From NCBI GenBank assembly GCA_030149165.1, contig JASBRY010000001.1:62001-126000 (forward strand): 64,000 nt of DNA, given 5' to 3'. Made by a program: the position numbers and the translations under genes. This DNA is from Phycisphaerales bacterium. Its GTDB lineage: Bacteria > Planctomycetota > Phycisphaerae > Phycisphaerales > UBA1924. Positions 1-9,042 of this stretch are shown here, one piece after another. Numbering within the stretch: position 1 is the first letter of the stretch; every line of letters begins with the position of its first letter. The notes under the pieces were generated by a model. The model had not been told where the DNA came from. It saw only the letters and a program-made list of their open reading frames with translations, and ran no database searches.

Positions 1-1
1 G

Positions 2-241
2 ATCGCTGGAGCGCACTACAAACGCTCGCTCCCCCCCACGACGATTGCTATAGGTGAGATCGGGCTCGGCGGCGAGCTCCGTCCCGCGACGCAGATCGAG
101 CAGCGCCTCCGCGAATCGGCTCGCTTGGGATACACGCACGCGATCGTGCCAGCTTCGGGGTCAGCGAAGCTGCCGAGGGTGAAGGGGATGGAGTTGATCG
201 CGGCGAAGAATGTGTCGCAGGCGATTGAGAGGTTGATGTGA
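2..241 (+). CDS. radA: DNA repair protein RadA, C-terminal fragment (5' end outside window)
   Basis: This is the last 79 codons of a reading frame open at the left window edge. It shows the RadA C-terminal Lon-protease-like domain: GEIGLGGELRP, then a QIEQRLRESARLGYTHAIVP segment and a closing basic/helical tail. RadA (Sms) is a RecA-like ATPase that drives branch migration during homologous recombination; its C-terminal P-domain forms the hexamer scaffold. The N-terminal zinc finger and Walker motifs lie outside the window and cannot be checked. The stop codon overlaps the GTG start of the next gene (GTGA), so the two are probably co-transcribed. Confidence 0.88.
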   Translation: MAGAHYKRSLPPTTIAIGEIGLGGELRPATQIEQRLRESARLGYTHAIVPASGSAKLPRVKGMELIAAKNVSQAIERLM

Positions 242-627
242 GCGGTTCCGTGAAACAACGAAAGTTCAAGCTGGTTCACCTGATTCTCATTGTTGCCGCG
301 GTGAATGCAATCGTCATTGGCTATTACCGATGGACATTCTCTAAACCATTTGATCAATCCCAATGGCTTGAAGGCATCAACGATACCAATACACCAACCG
401 TTCGAAAACGCATGCTTCGGGATATTCGGCGAACAGTGCTTCGCCCGGACATCTCGCGGGAAGAAATCATCCAACAACTTGGCGATTCAGATACGGATGA
501 ATACTTTCGTGGTTATGGGTTGGTGTACTGGGTCGGACCTGATTCTTCCTACATTGATTCCGAGTGGCTTGTCATTACACTTGATGAAGATGGAAAATTC
601 GTTCAATCGGCGATTATGTCCGATTAA
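238..627 (+). CDS. Small membrane-anchored hypothetical protein, possibly BamE-like
   Basis: A 129-residue protein starting at GTG, overlapping the radA stop by four bases. Residues about 10-30 form one hydrophobic N-terminal anchor (LVHLILIVAAVNAIVIGYY), followed by a soluble domain presumably on the outer face of the membrane. The soluble part has a helix ending in an ISREEIIQQLG-type turn and then alternating beta strands ending in a polar strand; this order resembles SmpA/BamE-like small domains, but I see no diagnostic motif. The gene is clearly more AT-rich than radA and the thioesterase beside it, which suggests later arrival. Its stop overlaps the stop of the convergent thioesterase gene. 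Confidence 0.6.
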   Translation: MSGSVKQRKFKLVHLILIVAAVNAIVIGYYRWTFSKPFDQSQWLEGINDTNTPTVRKRMLRDIRRTVLRPDISREEIIQQLGDSDTDEYFRGYGLVYWVGPDSSYIDSEWLVITLDEDGKFVQSAIMSD

Positions 628-1079
628 CTCCCCACCAACCACCCCGGCATCGCTTTGGGCCGTCCGTCACTGCCGACGCAGGCGAGTTCGGTGCTTGCGA
701 TCGCGCAGATGCCGTCGCTTGGGACGGCGGGGTCGCTGGGATCGGGAGCTTTGCCAGCTCGTTCGATGAGCGCGATCTCGTAGGAGTGATGCAGCTTGAC
801 CTTGCTTGCTTTGTCCACCTTTGTGCGGATCTCGATGACATCATCGTAGCGGATCGGCCTTCGGTATTTGACCTCGACTTTCGTCACCACGAGGAACACG
901 CCGGCTTCTTCGAGAGCGGCGTAGCTCTCCCCCACTTCACGAAGCAGTTCCGTGCGTCCCATCTCCATCCAAGGCAGGTAGCTCGAATGGTGCGCGACCC
1001 CCATCGGATCGCACTCGACATAACGGATGCGGATCGTGGTGGTTCCGGTGGTTGAGGGTGTTTGGTGAGCTTCGGTCAT
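624..1079 (-). CDS. Acyl-CoA thioesterase, YbgC/FadM hot-dog family
   Basis: A 151-residue single hot-dog domain protein. The N-terminal strand RIRYVECDPMGVAHHSSYL matches the YbgC/4-hydroxybenzoyl-CoA thioesterase signature, with the catalytic Asp in ECDPMG followed by the long central helix (PWMEMGRTELLRE). The segment VKYRRPIRYDDVIEIRT is the usual second-strand region. These enzymes hydrolyse acyl-CoA thioesters, often near envelope lipid functions; the substrate cannot be read from sequence. I chose the ATG at 1079 over a TTG nine bases upstream. The gene is divergent from trmB with a 35-bp gap, so promoters must be short or overlapping. Confidence 0.85.
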   Translation of the reverse strand: MTEAHQTPSTTGTTTIRIRYVECDPMGVAHHSSYLPWMEMGRTELLREVGESYAALEEAGVFLVVTKVEVKYRRPIRYDDVIEIRTKVDKASKVKLHHSYEIALIERAGKAPDPSDPAVPSDGICAIASTELACVGSDGRPKAMPGWLVGS

Positions 1080-1114
1080 TCTCAACAATAGGAACGCGCA
1101 TAGACTCTCTCCCT

Positions 1115-1909
1115 ATGTCATTCGGACTTGGACACGGCAGACCTCTCGACAGCGCGCCCGGCGTGGTGGGTATCTCTGCTGAGGAAATGCCGCCGCTGCC
1201 TGATTCGGTGATGACGGATCCGCTTTCGGGTCGTCTTGATCCGCGTCAGTGGTTTGAAGATCCGAGCAAGCCGTTTGAGCTTGAGATCGGATCGGGGAAG
1301 GGCGCGTTTCTGGTGCAGCAAGCGTCGCTACAGCCGGGGACGAATTTTTTGGGGATCGAATGGGCCGGGGAGTTTGCGAGTTACACGGCGGATCGCATCC
1401 GGCGCAAGCGCGAGAACGAGGGGACGCACACCAATGTGCGCGTGCTCAACTCCGACGCGGCTCAGTTCCTGCAGTGGCGCTGTCCAGATGAGTCGATCGA
1501 TGTGCTGCATCTGTATTTCTCGGATCCTTGGCCGAAGAACAAGCACCACAAGAAGCGCGTGATCCAGCATCAGACGATGTACGACATCTGGCGCTGTCTC
1601 AAAAAAGGCGGCGAGCTCCGCGTCGTCACGGATCACGATGAGCTGTGGTCGTGGGACCTGTCGCACTTTGATCTGTGGGCGTCGGGATCAGCAGATTCCA
1701 ACGAAAGCTTTGCACGACCCAAGATCCCGGCTCCGCCTCCGAAGGTTGAGGAGTTCTTGGATGGGTGTCAGTCGCTGCCGTATGTGTTCGGCGCGTTCGA
1801 AGCGCCGGAATCCGCGGGCGAGGGCGAACTCGTCGGCACGAACTTCGAGCGGAAGTTCCGCATCGAGGGTCGGAGCTTTAATGCGGGTGTGCTGAAGAAG
1901 CCTATCTAA
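1115..1909 (+). CDS. trmB: tRNA (guanine(46)-N7)-methyltransferase
   Basis: A 264-residue SAM-dependent methyltransferase. The SAM-binding motif I is ELEIGSGKGAFLVQQA, and the family-specific block LYFSDPWPKNKHHKKRV followed by QHQTM is the TrmB hallmark. The motif order (GSGKG, then G-x-E-W, then N-S-D-A, then DPWPK, then GG-x-L-x-V-x-TDH) is complete, so the enzyme should be active in making m7G46 in the tRNA variable loop. I chose the ATG at 1115 because the upstream in-frame codons to 1052 lie in the promoter region shared with the divergent thioesterase. The 3' end overlaps the convergent membrane protein gene by four bases. Confidence 0.93.
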   Translation: MSFGLGHGRPLDSAPGVVGISAEEMPPLPDSVMTDPLSGRLDPRQWFEDPSKPFELEIGSGKGAFLVQQASLQPGTNFLGIEWAGEFASYTADRIRRKRENEGTHTNVRVLNSDAAQFLQWRCPDESIDVLHLYFSDPWPKNKHHKKRVIQHQTMYDIWRCLKKGGELRVVTDHDELWSWDLSHFDLWASGSADSNESFARPKIPAPPPKVEEFLDGCQSLPYVFGAFEAPESAGEGELVGTNFERKFRIEGRSFNAGVLKKPI

Positions 1910-2505
1910 AGCAGATAGTACGCAAGAACCACAAAGACCCCTATCACGACGAATCCAACCACAAACAGCAGAAGAAAAAACTTCCAGGGAAAATTTGAAG
2001 TTTCGAGTTCATCATCTCGCGCTATGTTGGACAATCTTTCCAACATCTCCCCACCATCTTGTAGGTATATACCCAGAACAAATGAGCCTTGCTGAGTAAT
2101 TAATCTTGGATTCGAAGTGCCCAATCCTGAAAGCCGTTGGACTCGAATTACCTCTTTGAACGGTAGTTCAGCCACGCTCTTTGCAAAAAAAGACCAAATC
2201 GGATTGCTACCTCGGCAGTTCACAAGCGTAATGGTTTCGTTATCGAAATCTATACGAACCAGTTTTTCTTTTAAGTACTGATGAATCCCATACAGCAGAC
2301 TGGCGACTGCAAAGAAACCGACTAAGGCAACTACAACGGTAATCCAAAGTTCAGCAAATCTGTAGGTGACCCAAACCTCTGCGATTAAACCAGCAATGAG
2401 ATAAGCACCACCTGTAGACACAATCGAACTAGCAGATTCAACTCGATACTCGCTCACATTCACATGAGCATCTACTGGTTCTATATCACGCAGGCTGTCG
2501 GACAC
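1906..2505 (-). CDS. AT-rich hypothetical membrane protein
   Basis: A 199-residue protein with a GTG start two bases after the P-type ATPase stop, so probably translated from the same transcript. Two adjacent membrane helices occur around residues 33-55 and 58-78 and one more at the C terminus (residues about 173-197, FFLLLFVVGFVVIGVFVVLAYYLL region). Between them is a mainly beta domain (LVRIDFDNETITLV, then a conserved-looking EVIRVQRLSG), a layout seen in PH-like or DUF-type membrane proteins with a cytosolic domain. I do not recognise a named family. Base composition is much more AT-rich than both neighbours, suggesting acquisition. Confidence 0.6.
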   Translation of the reverse strand: MSDSLRDIEPVDAHVNVSEYRVESASSIVSTGGAYLIAGLIAEVWVTYRFAELWITVVVALVGFFAVASLLYGIHQYLKEKLVRIDFDNETITLVNCRGSNPIWSFFAKSVAELPFKEVIRVQRLSGLGTSNPRLITQQGSFVLGIYLQDGGEMLERLSNIARDDELETSNFPWKFFLLLFVVGFVVIGVFVVLAYYLL

Positions 2506-2507
2506 GA

Positions 2508-4613
2508 TTACGCCGGCTCGGCGGCGATCCGCACCGACTGGTCGCGGCGCACGCGGCGTTGGGCGGCTTGCTCTTGTTCCTTCTGCAGGGTTTCCGCTTC
2601 GAGGAAGTCTTCGCCGTAGCGGAAGAGTCGGAACGAGTTTCCGATCACGAAGACGTCTGGGACGAAGTGGAAGAACGCCGCGAAACCAACACCCAGTGAG
2701 GCGCCGAGTTGTTCGCCGCCGATCACTTGGAACGCGCCGGATGCGGCGAGGACCAGACCGACGATCGCCATCAGGATGGACACGACGATGTTCTGCGTGA
2801 TGATGACGCGCGTGCGCCGTGCGAGTTCCATGAGGAACGGGACGCGGTTGAGCTCATCGGTCATCAGCGCGACCCCCGCGGAGTTGGCGGCGATGTCGGA
2901 TCCCGACAGACCCATCGCGACACCGACATCGGCTTCAGCGAGTGCGGGGCCATCGTTGATGCCATCACCGATCATCATGACGCGGTAGCCGTCTTCGCGC
3001 ATCTGGCGGATCTGCTGGTGCTTCTCTTCTGGGAGGCACTCGGCTTCGACGCTGTCCACGCCTGCGATTTGTCCGACGCGCTTGCCAACGCTCAGACGGT
3101 CGCCCGTGAAGATCGCGACGAAACGGATTCCCAGTTCGCGGAGACGATCGACGACCGCCTTTGCGTTCGGACGAGGGGTATCCGCGAGACCGACCGCGCC
3201 CATGTAGACGCCGTCTTTAATGACGTGGACACCTGACATACCTTCGGTGCGGTGCTCGATGTCAGCGATCGCATCGGCGGCGCTTGGCATGAGCTCTCTG
3301 ATCCATGATCCACGGCCGGCGGTGATTTCACCGATGGAGGTCTTTGCTTTGACACCAGCGCCGTGGGTTTCTTCGTATGAGCCGTTGGAATCGACCTCGA
3401 TGCGTGCTTGCTTCGCGGTGCGGAGGATGGAGAGTCCGAGTGGGTGGTTGGAGTGTGCTTCCGCGAACGCCGCGGCTTTGAGCAGGTCAGCGCCCTCGAC
3501 GCCTGGAGCCGGCGCGAGTCGCGAAACACCGAACGATCCGGTGGTGAGTGTGCCGGTCTTGTCCATCACGACCGCATCGACATTCGCGGACGCTTCGAGG
3601 TAGGTGGTCCGTTTGATCATCACACCTAAACGAGCGGCGGATGCGAACGCGGCGACCATCGCGGATGGTGACGAGAGCAACAGCGCCGTTGGACAGGTCA
3701 CGACGAGCACGGTCACGGCACGCAGCGCCGCGCCTTCACGCACAGAGGCAACCTCGGACTGCGAGAAGAGGAAGAACACGACCGCTGCGACGGAGATCGC
3801 AACGGGGACATAGAAACGCGCGACCTGCTCGATGAGCAGTTGACGCTCGGTCTTGGTCGATTCCGCTTCGCGGATGAGCGATGACACCTTCCCGATCGTG
3901 GTCTCGGCGCCGACTTGGGTGACCTCGATCTCGATCGCGCCGGTCAGGTTGCTGGTACCTGCGTACACGGCTGAGCCTTCCTGCACTTCGACGGGCATCG
4001 ATTCACCGGTCAGTGATGCTTGGTTGATCGTCGATTCGCCGTTAACGACGCGACCGTCGACTGGGAGGTTCTCGCCGGGACGGATACGGACGCGTTGTCC
4101 GACTTGGACTTGTCCGACAGGGACCATGGTTTCGTTCCCTGATCCATCCACGACGCGCGCATCGTCTGGAGTCAGCGATATGAGCTGTTCGATCGCTCGC
4201 TTTGCGCCGTCCGCGGTGCGCGAGACGATCTGGTCCGCGACGAGGAGGATGAACGCGAGGAATGCGGCGGTGCCGTACTTGCCTACGGCCATCGCGGCGA
4301 GGATCGCGAGCGCTGCGAGGGAACTCGAGGAGACTTGGTTGTTGAGCACTTCTCGGAACGATGCGTAGAAGAGTTTCCATCCGAGCAAGAGAGCCGCGAT
4401 CACTGCCGGGATCGTCGCGACGAGTTCGTTGGTCGATCCGGTCGCGTTGGCGATCCAGGAGACCATCGCGAGCACGCCTCCAGCGAGGTAAAGGAAGATC
4501 CAGCGATCACCCTGCAGGTCGTGGTGCGAGCAGCACTGGACTGGGGAATCATGATCGTGATTGTGATCATGTGTGTGGTCGTGGGTATGCGTGTGGGTGT
4601 GTGTGTCACTCAT
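2508..4613 (-). CDS. Heavy-metal P1B-type ATPase with His-rich N terminus and CPT motif
   Basis: A 701-residue heavy-metal pump. The N terminus starts with a run of His/Thr/Asp repeats (THTHTHTHDHTHDHNHDHD) and a CC-SHH pair instead of a ferredoxin-like HMA domain, pointing to Zn/Co/Cd-type divalent metals. The core motifs are intact: TGES in the actuator domain, DKTGTLT phosphorylation site, HPLG in the nucleotide-binding domain and GDGIND hinge. The membrane metal site in helix 6 reads TCPTAL rather than the usual CPC, CPH or SPC. I prefer the ATG at 4613, just before the His repeats, to the upstream ATG at 4685. The next gene follows after two bases. Confidence 0.9.
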   Translation of the reverse strand: MSDTHTHTHTHDHTHDHNHDHDSPVQCCSHHDLQGDRWIFLYLAGGVLAMVSWIANATGSTNELVATIPAVIAALLLGWKLFYASFREVLNNQVSSSSLAALAILAAMAVGKYGTAAFLAFILLVADQIVSRTADGAKRAIEQLISLTPDDARVVDGSGNETMVPVGQVQVGQRVRIRPGENLPVDGRVVNGESTINQASLTGESMPVEVQEGSAVYAGTSNLTGAIEIEVTQVGAETTIGKVSSLIREAESTKTERQLLIEQVARFYVPVAISVAAVVFFLFSQSEVASVREGAALRAVTVLVVTCPTALLLSSPSAMVAAFASAARLGVMIKRTTYLEASANVDAVVMDKTGTLTTGSFGVSRLAPAPGVEGADLLKAAAFAEAHSNHPLGLSILRTAKQARIEVDSNGSYEETHGAGVKAKTSIGEITAGRGSWIRELMPSAADAIADIEHRTEGMSGVHVIKDGVYMGAVGLADTPRPNAKAVVDRLRELGIRFVAIFTGDRLSVGKRVGQIAGVDSVEAECLPEEKHQQIRQMREDGYRVMMIGDGINDGPALAEADVGVAMGLSGSDIAANSAGVALMTDELNRVPFLMELARRTRVIITQNIVVSILMAIVGLVLAASGAFQVIGGEQLGASLGVGFAAFFHFVPDVFVIGNSFRLFRYGEDFLEAETLQKEQEQAAQRRVRRDQSVRIAAEPA

Positions 4614-4812
4614 GTGAAATAGGTATCCGGTTTTGGTGTCAACACCTGCAAGCGAGTCTGTGGGGAGTTGGGAGATTGAATCCAATAGCCCAAATCGTGG
4701 TCCATACTGTAGGATTCAAGTACTCTGGGGTCATCGAGCCCATTCCCTTACGCATATCGTACAGGGACGGTTCGCACGACCTCCACTCGCGATCCTATAA
4801 AGAAGGACTCCG

Positions 4813-5886
4813 ATGACTCAGGACAACCCCAACCAATCTCAGAATGTTCCCAATGTCTGCATACTCGGGATCGGACAGATGGGGTTGGTGTGCGCTGGAG
4901 CCCTGACAAGCCCCGATCCGCAGGGTGCGGGTGAGGAACCTCGCGCCAATGTCACGATGTGGGGTCACGATGAGACCGAATCTGGGAATCTCGCGCAGAC
5001 GCGCAAATCCGACCGACTCCCTGGATTCACGCTCTCTGATGATGTGCGGATCGCGATCAAAGATCGCGAAGCGCTCAAAGACGCGGACATCATCCTCAAT
5101 GCGATCCCTGTCCAGTTCATCCGCGGCGCGTGGGAACGGCTCAAAGTACATGTCCCAGCAAACGCATCAGTGATCTCCGTCGCCAAAGGCATCGAGAACG
5201 ACACGATGATGCGTCCGACGCAGATCATCGCGGATGTGCTGCAGGACGATCCGGATGGTAAACCACGCGCGCTGGGATGCATGTCGGGTCCAGCGATCGC
5301 GACGGAACTGGCGATGTGTCTTCCCGCGACCATGGCGGCGGCGTCGGACTATCCGGGATTCTCCGAGACGATCCAGAAACTGTTCTCCACAAGCTGGCTC
5401 CGGATCTACACCAATCCCGATCTCATCGGCGTAGAACTCGCGGGCGCGACGAAGAATGTCATCGCGATCGCCGCGGGGATCATCGACGGACTCGGCGCTG
5501 GATACAACGCCAAGAGCGCACTGCTCGCTCGCGGTCTTGCGGAAATCACACGATTGGGTGATGCGATGGGCGCAGAGTCCAAAACCTTCTACGGCATCGC
5601 GGGCGCGGGAGACCTCGCGACCACTTGCTTCTCTCCTGAAGGACGCAACCGATCCTGCGGCGAGGCGCTTGGGAAAGGGGTCAAACTTGATCAATACCTC
5701 CGCGAATCACTCTGTGTGGTCGAAGGGATCGCGACGACCAGTTCCGTGATGGAGATGGCGAACAAGTACAAGGTCGATATGCCCATCACCGCTGCAGTGT
5801 ATGCCGTGCTGTTTGAGCATCTGGACCCGGTCGATGCGATCACGATGCTGATGAGCCGAGAGCTGCGTGACGAGCAGGTCGGGTGA
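4813..5886 (+). CDS. gpsA: NAD(P)H-dependent glycerol-3-phosphate dehydrogenase
   Basis: A 357-residue enzyme that reduces dihydroxyacetone phosphate to sn-glycerol-3-phosphate for phospholipid synthesis. The N-terminal Rossmann fold is marked by ILGIGQMGLVCAG. The middle has VSVAKGIE and the substrate-binding GPAIATE; the catalytic Lys lies in ELAGATKNVIAIAAGI, and GAGDLATTCFS with the R/N residues of EGRNR follows. All features of an active GpsA are present and length is normal. The gene sits alone at the start of a plus-strand run, with a 199-bp gap to the divergent ATPase, and is followed four bases later by the nucleotidyltransferase gene. Confidence 0.95.
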   Translation: MTQDNPNQSQNVPNVCILGIGQMGLVCAGALTSPDPQGAGEEPRANVTMWGHDETESGNLAQTRKSDRLPGFTLSDDVRIAIKDREALKDADIILNAIPVQFIRGAWERLKVHVPANASVISVAKGIENDTMMRPTQIIADVLQDDPDGKPRALGCMSGPAIATELAMCLPATMAAASDYPGFSETIQKLFSTSWLRIYTNPDLIGVELAGATKNVIAIAAGIIDGLGAGYNAKSALLARGLAEITRLGDAMGAESKTFYGIAGAGDLATTCFSPEGRNRSCGEALGKGVKLDQYLRESLCVVEGIATTSSVMEMANKYKVDMPITAAVYAVLFEHLDPVDAITMLMSRELRDEQVG

Positions 5887-5890
5887 TCCG

Positions 5891-7123
5891 ATGAGCACGA
5901 ATAAGAAGCTGTCTGAACGCGACAGCGCCATCTCGATCATCCGAACACTCCGAGACGCGGACTACATCGCGTACCTCGCGGGCGGATGCGTGCGTGATCA
6001 ACTGCTCGGAGAGTCTCCCAAGGATTACGATGTCGCGACCAGTGCGCATCCCGAAGATATTCAGAGGCTCTTCAATAAGACTGCATCCGTCGGCGCTTCA
6101 TTTGGAGTGATGCTTGTGCGTGACTTTGGTCCGACGATCGAGGTTGCGACCTTTCGATCCGATGGGCCGTATTCCGATGCGCGTCGTCCGGATCATGTGG
6201 AGTTCTCCTCTCCAGAAGAGGATGCGAAGCGGCGAGACTTTACGATCAATGCGCTCTTTCTCGATCCCAAAGAAGATGGCGATGAGATCATCGACTTTGT
6301 CAACGGCAAAGCGGATATGGAACAACGCGTGCTCCGCGCTGTGGGTGATCCGCATCAGCGCCTCAAGGAAGATCATCTGCGTGCGTTGCGAGCCGTGCGC
6401 TTCGCGGCTCGCTATGACCTGGAGATCGATCCGACGACGAGCGAAGCGATCAAGCAGCACGCGAGCGAACTCAGCGGCGTGAGTGTCGAGCGCATCGGAG
6501 AGGAAGTCCGGCGCATGATGGCGCACCCATCACGAGCGCGGGCCGCGGGACTGCTCCAGCAACTCACACTCGATCAAGCGATCTTCGGGAGCGAGTCCAA
6601 ATCTCATCAGCTCTCGATCCTCATGGAACTTGATGCAGGCGCTGATTCGACCACAGCGCTCGCGGCGTGGGCGATCGATCGTCTCAACAGCACCTCTGCA
6701 TCTGAGTGGCGAAAGCGCTTGGATCTGAGCAACGAGGAAACCCAACAACTCAGCGCCACGCTTGAGATCTCAAGCGTGCTGCTTGATGGATGGAACGAGT
6801 TGTCGCGCTCGCAGCGCAAGCGGCTCGCGTGCCGGGATCATTGCTGCGGCGCGATCATGCTCGCGCGAGCGATCAACCCCAAAGCCGCGGAAGTGGTTTG
6901 CAATGACATACAGATGATGGAGCAGGACGGCATCGGACTCGATCCGGAGCCGTTGATCAGCGGACAAACGCTCATCGAGATGGGATTCCAGCCCGGCAAG
7001 CCGTTCCGTGAGGTGCTGGACCTCGTCTACGATGCACAACTGGAAGGGACGATCAAATCAATTGATTCGGCACGCAACCTTGCATCAGAACTGTTTGTAA
7101 AGTATAATAATTCTGACCAGTAA
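5891..7123 (+). CDS. CCA-adding/poly(A) polymerase family tRNA nucleotidyltransferase
   Basis: A 410-residue class II polymerase-beta type nucleotidyltransferase. The head domain has GGCVRDQLLGESPKDYDVAT, with the catalytic D-x-D pair, followed by the RRDFTINALF block and the neck motif LRALRAVRFAARYDL. Such enzymes either repair/add the tRNA 3' CCA or add poly(A) tails; the two activities cannot be told apart by eye, hence no gene symbol. The C-terminal segment with PLISGQTLIEMGFQPGKPF is the usual tail seen in this family. I chose the ATG at 5891, four bases after gpsA, over an upstream start that would overlap gpsA. The two genes are probably an operon. Confidence 0.88.
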   Translation: MSTNKKLSERDSAISIIRTLRDADYIAYLAGGCVRDQLLGESPKDYDVATSAHPEDIQRLFNKTASVGASFGVMLVRDFGPTIEVATFRSDGPYSDARRPDHVEFSSPEEDAKRRDFTINALFLDPKEDGDEIIDFVNGKADMEQRVLRAVGDPHQRLKEDHLRALRAVRFAARYDLEIDPTTSEAIKQHASELSGVSVERIGEEVRRMMAHPSRARAAGLLQQLTLDQAIFGSESKSHQLSILMELDAGADSTTALAAWAIDRLNSTSASEWRKRLDLSNEETQQLSATLEISSVLLDGWNELSRSQRKRLACRDHCCGAIMLARAINPKAAEVVCNDIQMMEQDGIGLDPEPLISGQTLIEMGFQPGKPFREVLDLVYDAQLEGTIKSIDSARNLASELFVKYNNSDQ

Positions 7124-7173
7124 ATCCCCCGGAGCACCCAAAAACCGGGATTCTTGAAACACGGAGCACAATC

Positions 7174-8922
7174 ATGACCACCTCACCCGCAACAGATTTC
7201 GTCCCGGCTGTCTTCAACGGCACCGATTGGTCGGTCGTTGAGCCGCTCCTCAATGCGCTCGTCGATCGCGAGGTCGACTCCGCCGAGGAGTACGAGAAGT
7301 GGCTGCTCGATCGCTCGGAGCTTGAAGCCGCGATCGGAGAGTCCGCCGCGAACACCTACATCAACATGACCTGCGACACGGCGGACGAGTCCAAGCAAGC
7401 CGCGTGGACTTCGTACCTCGAGAATGTCGCACCAAAGTTCAAACCAATCGCGTTCGTGCTCGATAAGAAGCTCAAAGAACTCGCGGAGAAGTTCGACAAA
7501 ACCGATGGCTACCACGAGGTGCTCTACCGAGACACCGCCGCGGATGTGGATCTGTTCCGCGATGAGAATGTCCCGCTGGAAACCGAACTCGCGAAACTCG
7601 ACCAAGAGTACGACAAGATCTGCGGCAAGATGACCGTCGAGTTTGACGGCGAAGAGAAAACACTCCCGATGATGGGCAAGTACTCCGAGTCCGCGGATCG
7701 CTCTATCCGTGAAGCCGCGTGGAGAGCGGTCGCGTCGCGTCGTTTGGAGGATCAGGAAGCGATCAGCGCGATCTTTGACGAGATGGTCACCAAGCGCGAC
7801 CAAGCTGCTAAGAACGCGGGGTTCGCGAACTTTGTCGAGTACATCTACAAAGCGAAGCACCGCTTCGATTACGACACTTCGCACGCGTACGCGTTCCATG
7901 ATGCGATCGAGCAGCACGCGATGCCGTTCGTTGCGAAACTCGACGCGACACGCAAGAAAGAACTGGGACTCGACGCGCTGCGTCCTTGGGACCTCAATGT
8001 CGATCCAAAGAGCCGCGGCGAACTCAAGCCGTTTACCAACGGTGCGGATCTTGTGTCCAAGACCAAAGCCGCGTTCGATAAGCTGAGTCCAGAACTCGGT
8101 GAGATGTTCGCGTCCATGGGTGACGGCACCAACACCAACGGAACTGACAACGGCAACGCATCGCTCGACCTCGATTCCCGCAAGGGCAAAGCGCCAGGCG
8201 GGTACCAGTACATGCGTGATCGCTCGCGCAAGCCGTTCATCTTCATGAACGCGGCGGGACAGCATCGCGATGTCGAGACGATGGTCCACGAAGCGGGACA
8301 CGCGTTCCACTCGATGTACGCGGATCAAGAGCCGTTGGTCTGGTACCGCGGCGCTCCGATCGAGTTCTGTGAGGTCGCGTCGATGAGCATGGAACTGCTG
8401 ACGATGCCGTACTGGGACAACTTCTATCCGAGCGAAGAGGATGCGAATCGTGCTCGTCGCAAGCAACTCGAAGGATCGATCTCGCTGCTGCCTTGGATCG
8501 CGACGATCGACGCGTTCCAGCACTGGGTCTACCTCAACCCGACTCACTCACGCGACGAACGCGCCCAGGCGTGGCTCGACATCGAATCGCGCTTCGGACA
8601 CATGGGTCACCGCTGCGATTTCACTGGACTCGAAGAAGAACGCAAGTTTGTCTGGCAGCGTCAGGGTCACCTGTTTGGTGTGCCGTTCTACTACATCGAG
8701 TACGGCATCGCGCAACTCGGCGCGCTCGGGATCTGGTTGACCAGTCTCGAAGAGTCCGAAGAAGCAGCGCTCGAAGCGTACAAGAAAGCAATGACCCTCG
8801 GCGGCACGCGTCCGCTCCCAGAGCTGTTCAACGCTGCGGGACTGCCATTCGACTTTGGTCCAGAGACTGTGGGTCGATTGGTGGATCGGGTGCAGCTGGA
8901 GCTTGATAAGCTCCCAGAATAA
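7174..8922 (+). CDS. M3 family metallopeptidase (oligoendopeptidase F type)
   Basis: A 582-residue zinc peptidase. The catalytic motif is ETMVHEAGHAFHSMY (HExxH), with the third zinc ligand Glu in the following PIEFCEVASMSMELL segment about 28 residues downstream, as in M3B oligoendopeptidases. The long helical N-terminal part precedes the catalytic domain as usual, and no signal peptide is visible, so the enzyme is probably cytoplasmic and degrades peptides. The region around residues 312-330 is an N/T/D/G-rich loop that looks like a lineage-specific insertion. It stands 50 bp after the nucleotidyltransferase and ends at a strong hairpin terminator. Confidence 0.92.
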   Translation: MTTSPATDFVPAVFNGTDWSVVEPLLNALVDREVDSAEEYEKWLLDRSELEAAIGESAANTYINMTCDTADESKQAAWTSYLENVAPKFKPIAFVLDKKLKELAEKFDKTDGYHEVLYRDTAADVDLFRDENVPLETELAKLDQEYDKICGKMTVEFDGEEKTLPMMGKYSESADRSIREAAWRAVASRRLEDQEAISAIFDEMVTKRDQAAKNAGFANFVEYIYKAKHRFDYDTSHAYAFHDAIEQHAMPFVAKLDATRKKELGLDALRPWDLNVDPKSRGELKPFTNGADLVSKTKAAFDKLSPELGEMFASMGDGTNTNGTDNGNASLDLDSRKGKAPGGYQYMRDRSRKPFIFMNAAGQHRDVETMVHEAGHAFHSMYADQEPLVWYRGAPIEFCEVASMSMELLTMPYWDNFYPSEEDANRARRKQLEGSISLLPWIATIDAFQHWVYLNPTHSRDERAQAWLDIESRFGHMGHRCDFTGLEEERKFVWQRQGHLFGVPFYYIEYGIAQLGALGIWLTSLEESEEAALEAYKKAMTLGGTRPLPELFNAAGLPFDFGPETVGRLVDRVQLELDKLPE

Positions 8923-8951
8923 GAAATCAACAATTTAGGTTTGGTTCCATG

Positions 8952-8980
8952 AATACGGGCTTTGTGTGAGCCCGTATTTT
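8952..8980 (+). terminator. Rho-independent terminator after M3 peptidase
   Basis: A 10-bp perfect stem (AATACGGGCT pairing with AGCCCGTATT) around a 7-base loop, ending in TTTT. It starts 29 bp after the peptidase stop codon. Confidence 0.9.
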
Positions 8981-9042
8981 CATTATGATACAAATGAACG
9001 CCGGGACGCCGGTATCGCAAGAGATTTTTGAGAGAGAACATA

